Assembly (NCBI GenBank): GCA_021464245.1 | Contig: JADCRB010000004.1 | Coordinates: 739,696 to 803,695 of the forward strand | Direction: 5' to 3' | DNA: 64,000 nucleotides | Origin: Carallia brachiata | Taxonomy: Eukaryota > Streptophyta > Magnoliopsida > Malpighiales > Rhizophoraceae | Shown: positions 24,065-36,998 of the stretch, in pieces | How the letters are laid out: every line of letters begins with the position of its first letter | Position numbering within the stretch: the stretch's first letter is position 1 | Made by a program: the position numbers and the translations under genes | The notes under the pieces: generated by a model | What the model was told of the DNA's origin: nothing | Seen by the model: only the letters and a program-made list of their open reading frames with translations | Databases searched by the model: none

Positions 24065-24595
24065 TTTATCTTGCAATGCGTAGATTTAATCATATTTATT
24101 AATAAATTTATTTTATATTATTTTTAAAATATTAAAAGACATTATAATTTTTTTGAGACAATAACACTATTTTTTTCAACGAAAAAAAAATGAAAGACTT
24201 GGGAATAAGTTTTTTTTTTCTCTTTTGAGGAAATTTTAACGTAATTGATTTTTTCTTTTTAGGATAAAATAGGTAAGTTTTATAGATTTTTTTAATCTAT
24301 TTTATTTGGATTGGAGAAAAATTTTTCCTTCTTTTTTTAAATTTTAATTTATTAGAAATTTTTATAATTATAGAGTTAATTAAAGTGAAAGTAGAATTAT
24401 ATAAATTAATAGAATTTTATTTGATTACAATTAAATTTATATTATTGAGTTATAGAATCTTAATTTTGATTGTAATAGAATTTTTATATTTATAATATAT
24501 TTTAGTATTTTTAATTTGTAAATTTATGAAATCACCACATGGTAGAGAGAGAAAAATTGAGATTTTCTCTCAATTTTGACTTTACATACTTATAC

Positions 24596-25740
24596 TAGTA
24601 AATAACTCATGCAATGCGTGGGATTAATAATTTTTGTTGTTTTGGTTAGTTAGTTTTATTAGTTATCAAGTTTTACAAAATTTACAAAATAAAGTTTTAT
24701 CAATTTATCCATAATAATTTGTGCACTATTTTTGTAAATATAAATTTTAAAAACTATTAACAGAAAACTATATGTTAAAAAGATTAATAATATTATATAA
24801 TTCAATCTATAGTGGAGGCAACTGATACTAAAAATAATAGCTTAATTAATATTAGAGTTGTCTACAATATTAACAATCTCAAATTATAAATCGGTCTGAA
24901 CAAATTGATCTGTCAAAGGGCTTGTCTTGAAACATCCTAAGATCATTAAAGTTGCGCTACTCAGACGAAAAAATCAGTACTTATTATGCCATGTAAATAT
25001 TTGAGTTAGGTAAGCTGAACTTACACATAATACCAGCAAATTGCTTATATGGTCTCGCAATTCGTACATGCGGTTTAACTTCAAAAAGAATAACTTTATT
25101 GGTTTTCACATGCATAACTCTTAATCTCCCAATCTTGTTCAATTCGCTAAAAAAAAAAAGAAAAACTATAATCAAAAAATTAAAATAATTATAATTAATT
25201 ATAAGTATTAAATTTGATAAGAAATTATTTAGATAAAAAAATTAAAACATGAAATTGAGAAATCTACTCAAGAAAAAGTAAAGAAAATCATCAGAGAGAG
25301 AATAAAGAACTTCTTAATACCAACAAATATTCTTACATAATCATATGTAAAAAAAAAAACTAAGAGAACATTATAATCAAAAAATTAAAATAACTATAAA
25401 CAATTATAAGTACTTACCTTGATGCAAAATTCTTTAGATAAAAAATCTAAAACTTGAAATTAAAATATCGAGTTAGTAAAAGAATAATAACAAAAGGATA
25501 GTTGTACTTTTATCATATAAAAAAGAGGATTGCATAAAATTATTAAAATTGAAATCTTAATCATATTAGAATACTAAAAAGAAACGAATCCTAATTCTAT
25601 TAAAATATTAAGAAAGATTACAATTGCAGAAAATTTTATTAAATTAAAAAATCAAAAATTTAAAAATTAAGTTTTTGAGAATCAAAACACGAGAGGCTGC
25701 CACTAAGCATGTGAATATTCTCTATATTTCTGTAATTATG
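24596..25740 (-). mobile_element. Longer Helitron-like segment inside the array (copy 2)
   Basis: Begins at the TACTAGTAAATAACTCATGC junction, where the hairpin is decayed. It resembles 23084-24064 in its right half (TTGTACTTTTATCATATAA, TTGCATAAAATTATT, then ATCATATTAGAATACTAAAA). It contains a duplicated CTATAATCAAAAAATTAAAAT segment at about 25167 and 25371. No coding capacity. Confidence 0.45.
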
Positions 25741-26815
25741 TTTTATTAATAATAGACCCACACAATTCTCAGATTTAATCATATTTTTTAAAAATTTATT
25801 TTTATTTTAATTTATTAAAAAAATAAAAAAATCTAAATTTGAGCATTATTTTTTTACAAAATTTTTTAATTTTTTTAAGAAAATAAAAAAACTTTTCCTT
25901 TTTAGGAAAACAAATTTTGAAATAGTTTTTTAAAGAAAAAATTAAAGATAAATTGGAGAGATTTTTTTAAATCAATTTTCTTTTCTAAAAAGTTGGATTC
26001 TCGAAATAATTTTTTTCTTTTTTATTATTATTAATAGAGATTTAACTATAGTCAAAGTAGGAATATATAAATCAATAGAATTTTTATTTGATTATAATTA
26101 GATTTATATTAATTGTGAATCCTAATTCTAATTGTGGTAGAATTTTTATAATTATAAAATATTTTAATATCATTTTTAATTTATGAATTTATAAAGAATT
26201 GCCAGATGTCAGAAAGAGAAAAATTAAAATTTTCTCTCAACTTCGACTTTATATATTTACATTTAGATATAGATATAGATGTAGTGATGGACCCATATAT
26301 ACGCGAATTTAATCATATTTGTTGAAAAATTTATTTTTACTTTATTTTATTTAAAAGAAAAAAAACCAAAAAATTTCTAATTTTGATTATTATTTTTTAG
26401 GGATATTTTAAACTTTTTAAGAAAATAAAAACCTTTAAGAAAATAAAAAGGATTTTTTTTTCTTTTTCAAGAAAAAAAGAAAGTGTTGGAAGTTGTATTT
26501 AAAAAAAAAAAATTTCTTTTGAGAAAATTTTAGCGTAATTCTCTTTTTCCTTCTTAAGAAAAATAACTAAATTTAATAATTTTTTTAAAATGAGGATTTT
26601 AGAATTAGAAAACTTTTATAGTTATAAAAATTTAATTATAGTCGTAAAAATTTAGTTATAGTCAAAGTTGGAACATATAAATCAATAGAATTATTATTTG
26701 ATTACAGTTAAATTCACATAGAATAATAATTTTGATTGTAACAAAATTTTTATAATTATAAAATATTTTAATATTATTTATAATTTGTACATTTATGAGA
26801 AGCGCCACGTGTGGT

Positions 26816-27959
26816 GAACGGTATATGTTATAATTCATGAGTGTGTTGAATTAATAACCTGAACAATCAAGGTTCAAACCGTGAGATTAAATAATGACGA
26901 AAGAAGATCATTTTTAATTTATATTTATTTTAATTATCTCGTCTCTAATATTTTATGTAAGCAACTTAACGATATTGATAAACATTGATTTTAATTTTGA
27001 TTATCAATAACATTCATCTACCGTATATTTGAGATTCCATGAATTATAATAAGAAGTCCTTTAAATTCTTTTGGTAAAATTTTATTTTGAAGTTACAATT
27101 AAAAAGTAATAAAAGAAGTGGCTAACGTCTTGTAAGTCATAACTGCTGCATCACAGTAGAAAAAAAGGTGAAATTCTTGAGTTCATTTATTTAACTAAAT
27201 AAGCAAAATGGATTTTTGGGTCTAACTTTTAAGGTTCATGAACTTATGGTCGATTAACATTAATTTTATGAATGGCCTGTTTTTGATAGTGTGAATATGT
27301 TAGAATATATGGAGCAAGGATGGTATTGAACGGATGATTCAGGATTTCTTGGACGAGACTGAAGAAGTCCAAACTCAAAAGGGAGATTCTAAAAAACTTC
27401 TCTTCTAACAGTGTCAAACAGGCAAAGCAAGGACACTTTTTATTCGAGTGATAACAGTATGCATCCCATTTCCCTAAAAACATAATTAAGTTAGGGCATT
27501 ATTAAACTTTGCCCTCGAACAAGCCCCAGCAACCGCACACTTTGGTGGTGCGTGTCGACTTCAAGTTCGGAAGCGATAATGTTTTTTTGGGTTTGAGTAC
27601 ATAATTAGAGGATTCACCCATTAAAAGAATTAAATTTTCTTTTTTTTTAAAGAAAATTTTAACTTATATACAAAATCATTAAATTTCCTTTTAAAATATC
27701 GAAATATGTAACAAATTATGCAACGAGCTGGGGAAACATCAATGACGTTTGATTGCATTTTTTTTTATTATAGTTACATATTTTATCATTTTAGTTGTAA
27801 ATTAAATTATTTTCGTTGAGAAACCTAAAATTTCAAAACCATAATTTTATTATCTTTATTGAGTGGAACTCCACAATCTAATTGATTTATGGTCAATTCC
27901 TCTTGTCATAAACTTTTTGGTTTTTTTTTTTTTTTTTACAATTAGAAATAACAATATGA
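26816..27959. other. AT-rich intergenic region, no gene seen
   Basis: No coding region or RNA gene could be supported. Confidence 0.4.
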
Positions 27960-27967
27960 GTCCAAAG

Positions 27968-28562
27968 TAGAGGTGTCAAATTGGGTCATCCGATCGGGTT
28001 CATGTCGTTTTAGATTGAGTTACTTATAAGTCAAGTCATTTTCGAGTCATTTTAGGTTAGGTCATTTCGATTTTAAATCAATTCACAGGTTGGTAACGTC
28101 ATTAAAATAATGACATGATATTTTTTATTAAAAATTTTGACAATTTAAAAAATTTTTCTAAAAATTTTAAAAATCAAAGAAAATTATAGGATCATAGGAT
28201 AATTCAAGAAATTTCTTTTAAAACATTCTAAAAACTCAAAATCAAATTTAAAACTATATAAAAAATCTCAAAATATTCTTAAAAAATTTATAATTAAAAT
28301 TTATATTAAAAATAATAAAATCTATATTTTTTATAATATAAATATGTTATATTCTTTTTATTTTATTTTTTCTCCCTTAAGAAAAAAATATTCGCGTTAG
28401 ACGGGTCATTTAAGTCGGGTTCAGATTTGATTTAAAATTTTCAAATTATTTTTGAGTTTGGATCATTTGAAATTAAAATCTTTTTTAAATTGAGTTAAAA
28501 TCGTTTTTTTTTTTGAATGAGTTCAAGTCAGCCACCGAATTGTATCAGATTTTGACACTCTA
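27968..28562. mobile_element. hAT-like MITE
   Basis: The left end reads TAGAGGTGTCAAATTGGGTC and the reverse-complemented right end reads TAGAGTGTCAAAATCTGATAC. The inverted ends of about 15 bp have the TAG(A/G)G(T)GTCAAA start common in plant hAT-derived MITEs. The flanking octamers GTCCAAAG (27960-27967) and ATCCGAAG (28563-28570) match at six of eight positions, consistent with a diverged 8-bp hAT duplication. The 595-bp interior is non-coding. Confidence 0.65.
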
Positions 28563-28570
28563 ATCCGAAG

Positions 28571-31500
28571 TTCAAGGGCCGCAAAGCTGACGTGGCGAAA
28601 TTTTTGTGGACGGTTTGGATTTGGAATGGATTGGTCATGGCCCTTGCATGTACACACTTGGCACGTGACAAAATCATCTGGTTTTCACTTACGGGCTGCT
28701 GGCCGATTGGGCAGGCCTTTGAACCCACATAGAGACACCAACCGGAACCCATCACGAAGGGCTAACCGTTCTTAGCTGTCGCCAACATAACCAAAAACTC
28801 CTTTAGACCAAAACAAAAACACAAAAACTCCAGGACAGCAGACCTCGTTAGCAGTTAAACGCGCAGGGACATGTCCAAACAACTTACATTAAATTGTGGA
28901 GAACTGGAAATTTCTCTTGTAGCTGTCACCAATGGGACCCCCTCTTTTTGGCTGTCCGTCGAAGCAGGCTTTTGACAAGCCGCCTATGCTCCAGATTCTG
29001 GAATTTGTGGTAGAGGGGGAGGAAAACGTTTTTTTTTTTTTTTTCTTGTTTTTTCCTTTATAAAGTATAATCTAAAATAATAATAAAATGATATGTATTA
29101 TTAAGTGATAAAATTTATGACTAAAAATATATAAATTATTAGATATTATTAGATCAAATTACATTATTAATTATCATGAATTAAGTATAACTATATAATG
29201 TTGCTCAAATGAAAAATAAAAACTTTGAGAAAAACCTTTTGGCTTCCATGAATACAAAGTAGCAATAAATAAAAATTTTGATACGAGTTGCATGAAGACT
29301 GAATTCTTGAAAATAAAATTTAGATAAATAATTAAATATTATTAAATTATATTATATTATTACTTATTATTATTTAATTATAGTCATGTAATCTTATTTA
29401 AAAATTTTAGACTTGATTTGTTTTTTTTTTTTTAATGTGGGAAAAGCTGGTTGCATTGACATTAGCTTTGCGTCGTCACCAAAGGCCATGAAATTTTCTG
29501 TCAACACCACTTGTAAGGGTGTAAGGGTTGATTTCAAGGACAAAGCCTAACTTCCTTTCTTTTGTTTTGTTTTTTTTTTTTTTTTTTAAGAATTGCTTTT
29601 TTGTTTTCTATCAAATCCATTTTTTCTCAGTTTTATAGTTTACTATTTTATTTTTTAAAATCAAATTTTATTAAATGTGAGAGTCTCATATAACTTTTAA
29701 ATCATTTCATTTACTCTCTAAAGTATCTGAGTTAATTTTTCTTATTTTTATAAACTCTTTTGAGAAATAATTAATCTTTTAATGAAATAAATTATTAATA
29801 ATGGATATTAAAAATAAAAAATATCTAGAAACACATTGTATATTTAAACATGTATTTATTTACAAAATTAGTTTTAATTTTATCGGTTACATTAAAAAAT
29901 ATATTTTCTACAATAAATATTATAAAGAAAATGTTGTGCATTTACACGAGAGATAAATGACTAAATAATTGAATTATTACTTATATAAAAATATATTTAA
30001 TTACATATAACATTAAAAAGTACAAGATATAATTACAATATTTATTACTCAAAATAATTAATATAATTTTTTTATTTTTATCATATAAATTAATTTTATT
30101 ATATATATATATATCTATTGCCCCCCTAAAATTTTTTTCTGACTTCGTCCCTTGTTGATTTTGAACTTAGATTTCTAGGTGATTCTATAGAGAAGGAAAA
30201 AAAAATTAAAGTGGAAGAAAAAATTACAGGATAATATTCACGGAGGATCAACGTTCAATTTCGAAATGTTAGATACAGCCAGTTTAATATATTAATAAAT
30301 GATACAATCTAATTTAATTTTGAGAAAAACTTTAATTAAATTACTTTGTAAATGTGATTCAGCACAAATGTTTAACGAATTCCTAGTATCTTTAAAACTA
30401 TTGGAACGAAGGGTTATGGAAATCGCATAATATCAGTTTTTTCAGATTTTTATTTTAATGTTAGATACAGCCAGAGTCAGTTTAATATTAATAAATGATA
30501 CAATTAAATTTATTTTTGAGATAAACTTTATTCAAATAAGTTAGATCATTAAATTTTTTATATTTAATATTTATTTCAAAGTTAGCAAATAATTCATATA
30601 TTTTGGAGATTATGGAATCGAGGGATCCATTTAAGGCCATTAAATATATGTGAGACGATTTTCCATTTAATTGAATTTTCATCATTACACTCTCCTTAAA
30701 TTTAATTGGACTTTTATGCTTTAAAATGTGTGATAAATAAATGAAATTCTTTAATTTAAAAAATGCTGGACCCAAAATGAAAAAAAAAAGAAAGAAAGAG
30801 AGAAACAGATATGAATCTTTCAAAAAATAGGCAATTCATTATAATCCTTTTTTTTTTGGTGTAACAATCAATAAGCATGATTAATACCTTATAAATTTGT
30901 TGTATCACTGTATGAAACAAGTCAAATTATCTATATTGAATTTGTAAAGAAGTAAACTTTACGAATCTAACAACGTCACTAGATTATTTGTTATTCTATA
31001 ATATAAATTTACGTTTAATTTTACTGTTTATTTTACAATAGCTCGAATCAGTGATCTTTTATATGGAGGGGAATGCCTTTACCATCTCAAACACGCTGGC
31101 TAGCAACAATCACTGTAATCACATCCTTGTAATTCTGTTATCACAAAAGTTTTGCGCCGGATTCCTCAACCGGATACAGTGAATGGACGTGTCTAACAAA
31201 AAGAAAATATAATCAGTTGTATTTTTAGTGTATTCAAATAAATTTTTTTAAGAAAAAGGATTTTTAAGAAAAAAACTTTTTTGAAGAAAAAAATTTGTTT
31301 TAGGACATGTAATGTAAAATTTATACTTTAAAATTTAAGATGATATTTATTTAATTTTAATATTTAATTTTATAATTTTTATTTCATATTTTTTAATACA
31401 ATTATATTAAATGATTGTATTTTTTAAGTGCCTATAATAAAATTCAGTTACATCTTCCGGATACAGCATCCGGTTCTGTATCCTTGCCCTTCTGTCATTT

Positions 31501-32401
31501 GCTTATTTGACGATAAAAAGCAACAAAGGGAGAAAAAACAGATAATGAACGTTGGTCCATTAAGCAATCAACGAGCCATTACGTGCTGGCTTGTAAGACT
31601 AGGTGCTTTTATTTATGCTCGCCGTTGGCCCGGGGACCCAGCTGCGTGGCCGAAAGAGCGTAGTGATGTGATGGAGAAAGCACCAGCCAGCCTACAATTG
31701 TGAGGAGTTGTACCGTTTTTGTCGCTACTGTTTCAGAATCAAAAGTTTTGTCGGAAAAAATAAGTAGGTACATATAAATGAAAATATAGATGATATATAA
31801 TAATTTAGATAATTAAATTATAATTTTTTTTTAAATTTTAAAAAATAAAAAATAAATAAATTATAAGATATCATTAAATTAAATATATGTCTTTTATGTA
31901 TCTATTTATAGATATCTACATAATAATCCTTTAGTTTTATATTATATAAAATATTTTATAATATCTTGATAATGATTCATACAACGGTAGCATGATAAGA
32001 TTTCAACCTACATTATTTTTCAAGAAAAGAAGAAAAATATCTAATAGCTCCAGGATAACTGGATAAGTAAGGATTTTACAACAAATAAAAAAAAGACCTA
32101 CTTACGAATAATGCAGCAAGAAGTGCACGAGAGATTTACGATCAATTTAATAGTTTACATATGATTTTTTAATAAATTTTTTATAAAATTGCACTATATC
32201 AATGTGCATATACCACGTTGTTCTTCCACTGCGTTACCATCGATTTTTCATAAAGAAAAGTCACTCTTTTTGGTCGATAGAAAAGACACTTTTTTTTTTT
32301 TTTTGGTGGCCACGTGGTCAATATAATCTGATACCAACTACCAACTGCATAATGGACCAGCAGCCGGCGCACCCAGGCGGCAAGCGAGGAATTCGAAGCA
32401 T
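28571..32401. other. Intergenic region with SINE-like and repeat fragments, no gene seen
   Basis: 28575-28990 is less AT-rich and may be low-copy. 29030-31030 is very AT-rich. TTGCCCCCCTAAAATTT near 30120 looks like a transposon end, but no partner was found. 31043-31110 resembles a SINE head on the minus strand (TGGTAAAGGC and ATTCGAGC motifs). 31210-31430 is copy 2 of the repeat at 10560-10800. 31540-31720 is a GC-richer island with no recognisable product. Confidence 0.4.
31210..31430. repeat. Dispersed repeat, copy 2
   Basis: Matches 10560-10800 in motif order (TTTTTTGAAGAAAAAAATT, GGACATGTAATGTAAAATTT, TATACTTTAAAATTTAA). Confidence 0.4.
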
Positions 32402-33138
32402 AGCTATTAAACTTGGTTCGGCAATGACTTAATTAAAAATTAAGGTCACTGAGTCATTGAATTTAATTATTAAATTATTAATTTAATTATAAAAATAATT
32501 AAAAATAAAATAATAATATTAAATTAATTTAATAAAATATTCACATAACATGAATTGTAATAAATAAAACAATTAAATTATAAAATACAAAAAATAAGGA
32601 CAATATATTATTTTTATAATTTAATATATTTATTTTTATTTATTTATTGAATAATATTTGAGATAAACACCTCTAATTTCATCTTAAATTTTAATATGTA
32701 TTTTCTATTTAACTGGTATGAACTCAATATACACATTTTTTTTTTTAAAGACAACTTGTATATTATGAGAGTTTAAAATCAACCTCCAAATCGTAATGAC
32801 TAAAGCGTACAAAAAAAAACTCAAATAACAAATTTGTGATAACAAATAAATATTAATTCATTATTAATTAAAATGAGTAGCAAACTATTATGACACAAGT
32901 GCTAAAAAGTGGATTCAAAATAATCCAATATATTTGAATTAGTCAAAAAAAGTATAATTTTTTTGAATTGGTAAAAATTCGATCAGACTTCAGCTTTATT
33001 AGGTCACTAATTTTAGTCAGTTTTGACCAAGTTTTGATCAGCTTATATGCTTTCCAGTCTGATTGTGTGACCCAGCTCGGTCTAATGTCTGAGTTGCTAG
33101 GTTTTCGGTCCAATCGACTAGGTTAGATGGGTCTGACA
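32402..33138. mobile_element. MITE flanked by near-identical 10-bp repeats
   Basis: TTCGAAGCAT (32392-32401) precedes the left end and TTCGAAGGAT follows the right end: nine of ten bases match. The left end reads AGCTATTAAACTTGGTTCGG and the reverse-complemented right end AGTGTTGTCAGACCC, so the terminal inversion is weak. The interior contains CGGTCTAATG and TCGGTCCAATCGACTAGG segments typical of a common plant MITE type with CCGGT-rich ends. It is non-coding, and the superfamily is uncertain. Confidence 0.45.
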
Positions 33139-33189
33139 ACACTGGTTCGAAGGATAGGCGCTATTTTTTTTTAAAAAAAATTTTGTCCT

Positions 33190-33640
33190 TTGGTGTGAGA
33201 ATTTAGTAGTGTTGTAAAAAACCGGACTGCACCGGTCGGTCCAACCTATTCAACCAGTGACCGACTAAGGTTTCGATTCGGTTTATGATCTGTTTTTAGA
33301 AAATTTCGAACCGGTCAAAAACATGTCAAATCCGATTCAAATCGATAAAAATCAGACTGATTGAACAAGTCCAAACCAAACAAAAAAATTCGTAAATTAT
33401 AACTACACAGTAAATTTTATTTAAATTATATTCAAGCTCTAAATTTAATTAAAAATTTTAATTTAACCCTAAATTTGATTAAAACTTTCAATTTAGTTCT
33501 TAAAATTAAAAAAATTAATATTTAATTACTATCTATAAGTATTAATTTTTTAATTATTTATATATATATTATTAAATATCAGATTAAATATTGATTCAAC
33601 TAATTGAACCTTAATAACCTTAAAATTTAGAAAGCACGAC
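33190..33640. mobile_element. Partial MITE-like element with CCGGACTG-type end
   Basis: Begins AGTGTTGTAAAAAACCGGAC, the same kind of terminus as the right end of the neighbouring MITE. It continues through CACCGGTCGGTCC and TCGAACCGGTC. No matching right terminus was found, so it is probably truncated. Confidence 0.4.
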
Positions 33641-34297
33641 GATAATCGTGCCGATGGTAAGGGCGACATACTCTTCTTTCAAAACCAATATCGAATATAA
33701 ATATTTAATTATTAACTTAAACCAATTGAAATTTATAACTTAAAATTTATTTTTGAAAAATGTGGCCAAATCAATTTTATTTCGTTCAAACTACAAATTT
33801 TAGGCTGTCTTCCTAATGGTAAGAGCAATAATGTAATAAATAAAGAGAAAAAGAGTTTCTTTGTTTTTTTTTTTATCAAAAGAAAAAGAGTTCTTTGAAC
33901 TTTGAAGTGGAATTTAGGCATTTGTTTTTTCGTGTAATGGGCTAATCATCAGAACTTTATAAAGGGATTTAAAAAAAAGAGGAGTGGGTTGGAACGGAGG
34001 AGGATGTACTTAGTTCGGCCCATAAAATGATGCAGTCTGAAGGCCCACATACATGGGCCTGGATAAAAGGTGACAATACAAAGTAAGAAAGGCAAGCCCA
34101 AATTTAAGGAAAATCGCTGAGGCTAAACTATTAAAGTACAAAGCCTATTTAAGAAAAAAGAACCAACCTTGTTGGATAGGTCTAAGTCCAAGGTTGAGCA
34201 GTTGAGCCTTGAATGCGATTTTGGAGGCTTTTTCCATTAACATCCAGAGCTATGTGAGGAGGGGGGTAGAGAGGGATTTTGGAATGAGAGAGAAAAG
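33641..34297. other. Intergenic region, no gene seen
   Basis: No coding region or RNA gene could be supported. 33960-34290 is somewhat less AT-rich. Confidence 0.35.
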
Positions 34298-34785
34298 TTA
34301 AAATTTTAAATTGGTGTCTAACATTTGGAGTAAAGTTTAATTATAGATATAACATTTTTTTAGCGTAAAATCAGTCTCTAATGTTTTGGTTAAGATTCAA
34401 TTATGGACACAACAGTTTTTTTAGTAAAATCAGTCATCAACATTTTTACTGTTGAATATTTTAGTATTTTTTTATTATTATTTGACTGTTTAACTTACCA
34501 ATAAGTACATCATCTGTTAGACCACCTCTTTATATCATATTTTTAATGACAATGCATTATACAAGGAGATGATTTAACAGATGATGTATTTTTTGGTAAA
34601 ATAAACAATCAGATAACAGAAAGTATTAAATTATTCTACAGTAAAAATGTTGGGGATCGATTTTACAAAAAAAAAACGTTGTGTCCATAATTAGACTTTA
34701 GTCAAAATGTTGGGGACCAATTTACCAAAACAAAACGTTGTATCCATAATTGAACTTTATTTCAAACGCTAGGCACTAATTTAGG
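34298..34785. mobile_element. Foldback MITE, nearly complete palindrome
   Basis: The two halves are inverted copies of each other for almost the full length. The left arm carries AAATTGGTGTCTAACATTTG, then AAGTTTAATTATAGATA. The reverse complement of the right arm carries AAATTAGTGCCTAGCGTTTG, then AAGTTCAATTATGGATA. The arms continue through TTTTTACTGT, TTTGACTGTTTA and ACATCATCTGTTA to a centre near 34540. Within each arm the AAAATCAGTC/AATTATGGACACAAC block is itself repeated. No target duplication is evident. Non-coding. Confidence 0.65.
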
Positions 34786-36656
34786 ATTTTGGCCATATAA
34801 AAAGAGAGAGAGTTCAAAACAACTCGCAATGCACACAAATTCCTAATTATTGCTTTTTTTTTGGTATTATATTTTTGTTGAATGTGAGGGATTTAGTCTT
34901 TTTATTAACTCTGAAATCGCAAAAGGCTAGAAGGAGTTCTTTCTTTGCTTCCATTCCTTTAGATCTGGTAGCCTAGTTGGGAAAAAAAAGGTGAGAGATG
35001 GATTGTCTAATTATCCCAATTAGAAGCTAATACCTCTAATCACCTATAACCTTTTTAACTATTATTAAGTTCTTATGAGTTCCTTCTCATTTAAAAGTTA
35101 ATACTGCTATGAACTCTCGAATTGCATTTCTTGATATGTTCAAGCTAGAGTAAGCTAGAAACAGGAATGGGGTGACTAATGTCATCTGTTGTTGTGGCAT
35201 TTTGGTGCTGAGCAAGACTACCTCAGTGCAGTTGCACTGTTGTTGATCGGTAGAGCCTCTTGTTCAATAAAATTTAGCTCCAAATTTAAATTACAACGTA
35301 CCAAAGAAAAACTATAAGAGAGTCTGACAATTTGGTTTGCTAATCACATCATGATCTTGCATGTTCCAATTATTGTCATTGATTATCCTTTTTAATCTTA
35401 GTACGAGGAACGAAACTTGGAAATCCCATTTGAACTGCTTGAAATTGAGTTAATGCATCTTCAGGAGGTAGTTTTATGTTCGTTTGGCTACCACTGAGTG
35501 GATTATAGCTGTAACTGTGTCTCAACTGACATTTCTTGTCTAAGCTAATGGTAAATGTAGTATATATTTTGACTACGACGAGAAAGTACGCCTTGTACCC
35601 GAACAGAATGGCAGTTGTTACAATGGGAAAGTCGAGGGACAGTTAATGTGCCTTTTTTGAGACATCCTAAATCCAAATATAATAAATTGAAATATTTTGT
35701 TGAAATTTTTTAATCTTACGTTTAAATTTTAGTAACTTTTTTCTTTGATTTTATATTCCTTATAACTATAAAACAGAAATAAAAACCATTAAAAACTGTT
35801 CTGTATGGGAAAGAATAGTTTTTCAGACCACAACAACATTTACACAGAATTAGATGTACACCTGAAATAGGAGAGCCACAAAACTTTTTTGTTTAATTAA
35901 ATGAGAGAGAAATAGAGAACATATAAAGTACGTCGAATTTTCCCTTTTTTTTCGTCTCTCTTTCTCTCTTGGACGTTGACTGTCTTTTTTCATGATTAGA
36001 GCAGCTAGCTCTATCCCATCAGGGCAGAAATTGTCACCACATGTACATGTTCTTCTTCCCACCACACCTAGCTGGATGGATAGTCAATAGATAGAGAAAG
36101 CTGGAGGCAGGAGGCAGCTTGTACACCACAAACCAAACTTTTTTTTTTTTATTACCATAATCCTCGCTTTTTGTCCATCCAAATCATGAGGGAAGACAAG
36201 AGGTGAGCGGTCAAGGAGCACGATCTACAAGGTCTTCGGTCCACAAACACAGAGACCTCCTCATATCATGTAAAGGTTTTGTTAACAATTTCTCCTTTCC
36301 ACTGAAAGATGCTCTAGATATACTTGGAACTGTTGTTTGCTTCTGTTTCTTTCTAAGCACATTAATAGAACCTAATGTCAAAATATTTAAAGTTGTTCTT
36401 GGAAAAGAATTTGCATTATACATTACCTTATGAACTGGACACCCATACACCCTTGGTTGCCTTTTTCTTTGTTGCAAGCCTTGTCATGAAAGTCGAAGAA
36501 CCTTAAATTGCTCAACTTTCTATCATGAATTTTACAGAACACTTGTCAAGATCTTATCAACAAATTTAGTGCTTGTTGACTTTGCCTGCAAGAAAAACTT
36601 CCTATCTCCCAAAATTTCATATGATGAGGGCACATGTGGTTATTAAGGACTAATAT
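34786..36656. other. Intergenic region, no gene supported
   Basis: Moderately AT-rich with some less repetitive stretches (34920-35660, 35950-36500). A short Cys-containing minus-strand frame at 35850-36065 is not recognisable as a known peptide. No splice-consistent gene model could be built. Confidence 0.35.
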
Positions 36657-36998
36657 TGTCTATTGCAAAAATAAACACGATAAAAAACAAAAATGAAAAC
36701 AAGAATACACAGATTTTATGTGAAAAACCTCAATGTAGGGAAAAATCACGAACATAGAGAAAAAATTTGTTAACAACAAAAAAAGTACAGATGAAAGTGT
36801 AGGGCAGTAACAAGAAATAATAAACTTATAAGCCCTAACTAAAAAAAGACAAATATAAATGCGCACAATAAACTCAAAACCCATAAGCCCAAATCATAAT
36901 AGGCTCATACTATAGATCTCCATCGAAAATTCATATTATGTCGCACTGCGAGCTTTTTGGATCAAGATAAATAAAATTTGGGTCACCATACTCCAACA
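36657..36998 (-). repeat. 3' LTR of the copia element
   Basis: On the minus strand the LTR starts TGTTGGAGTATGG at 36998, directly after a purine-rich AAGGTGGAGAT tract. It ends in CA near 36657 (or 36664). It contains the polyadenylation/R-region-like GGTTTTTCACATAAAATCTG and a T-rich downstream part. A matching 5' LTR was not found within the window. Confidence 0.6.

Larger units (their letters stand above)
21500..26815 (-). mobile_element. Head-to-tail array of Helitron-like units
   Basis: At least six short units of about 520-545 bp recur here (about 21500-22020, 22021-22540, 22541-23083, 24065-24595, 25740-26280, 26281-26815). Two longer, mutually similar segments (23084-24064 and 24596-25740) are interspersed. 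On the minus strand each unit begins near AAGTATATAAAGTC, followed by a GAGAG..CTCTC inverted pair and a CACATGTGGC-like motif. Each ends with a GC-hairpin remnant followed by TCTATTACTAGT. The best-preserved hairpin (23091-23110) gives CGCGCATCGCG before CCCAATACTAGT, the arrangement of a Helitron 3' end. Other copies show the same hairpin eroded by C-to-T and G-to-A changes. No transposase is encoded. Unit borders are approximate. Confidence 0.65.

Noticed and set aside
35195..35260. SKTTSVQL-like segment resembling a P-loop of NB-ARC genes
   Set aside because: Lacks the preceding glycines, and no other NB-ARC motif occurs nearby in any frame.
35850..36065. Cys-containing minus-strand frame (MVGRRTCTCGDNFCPDG)
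   Set aside because: Considered as a secreted signalling peptide, but it has no signal peptide and matches no cysteine pattern I know.
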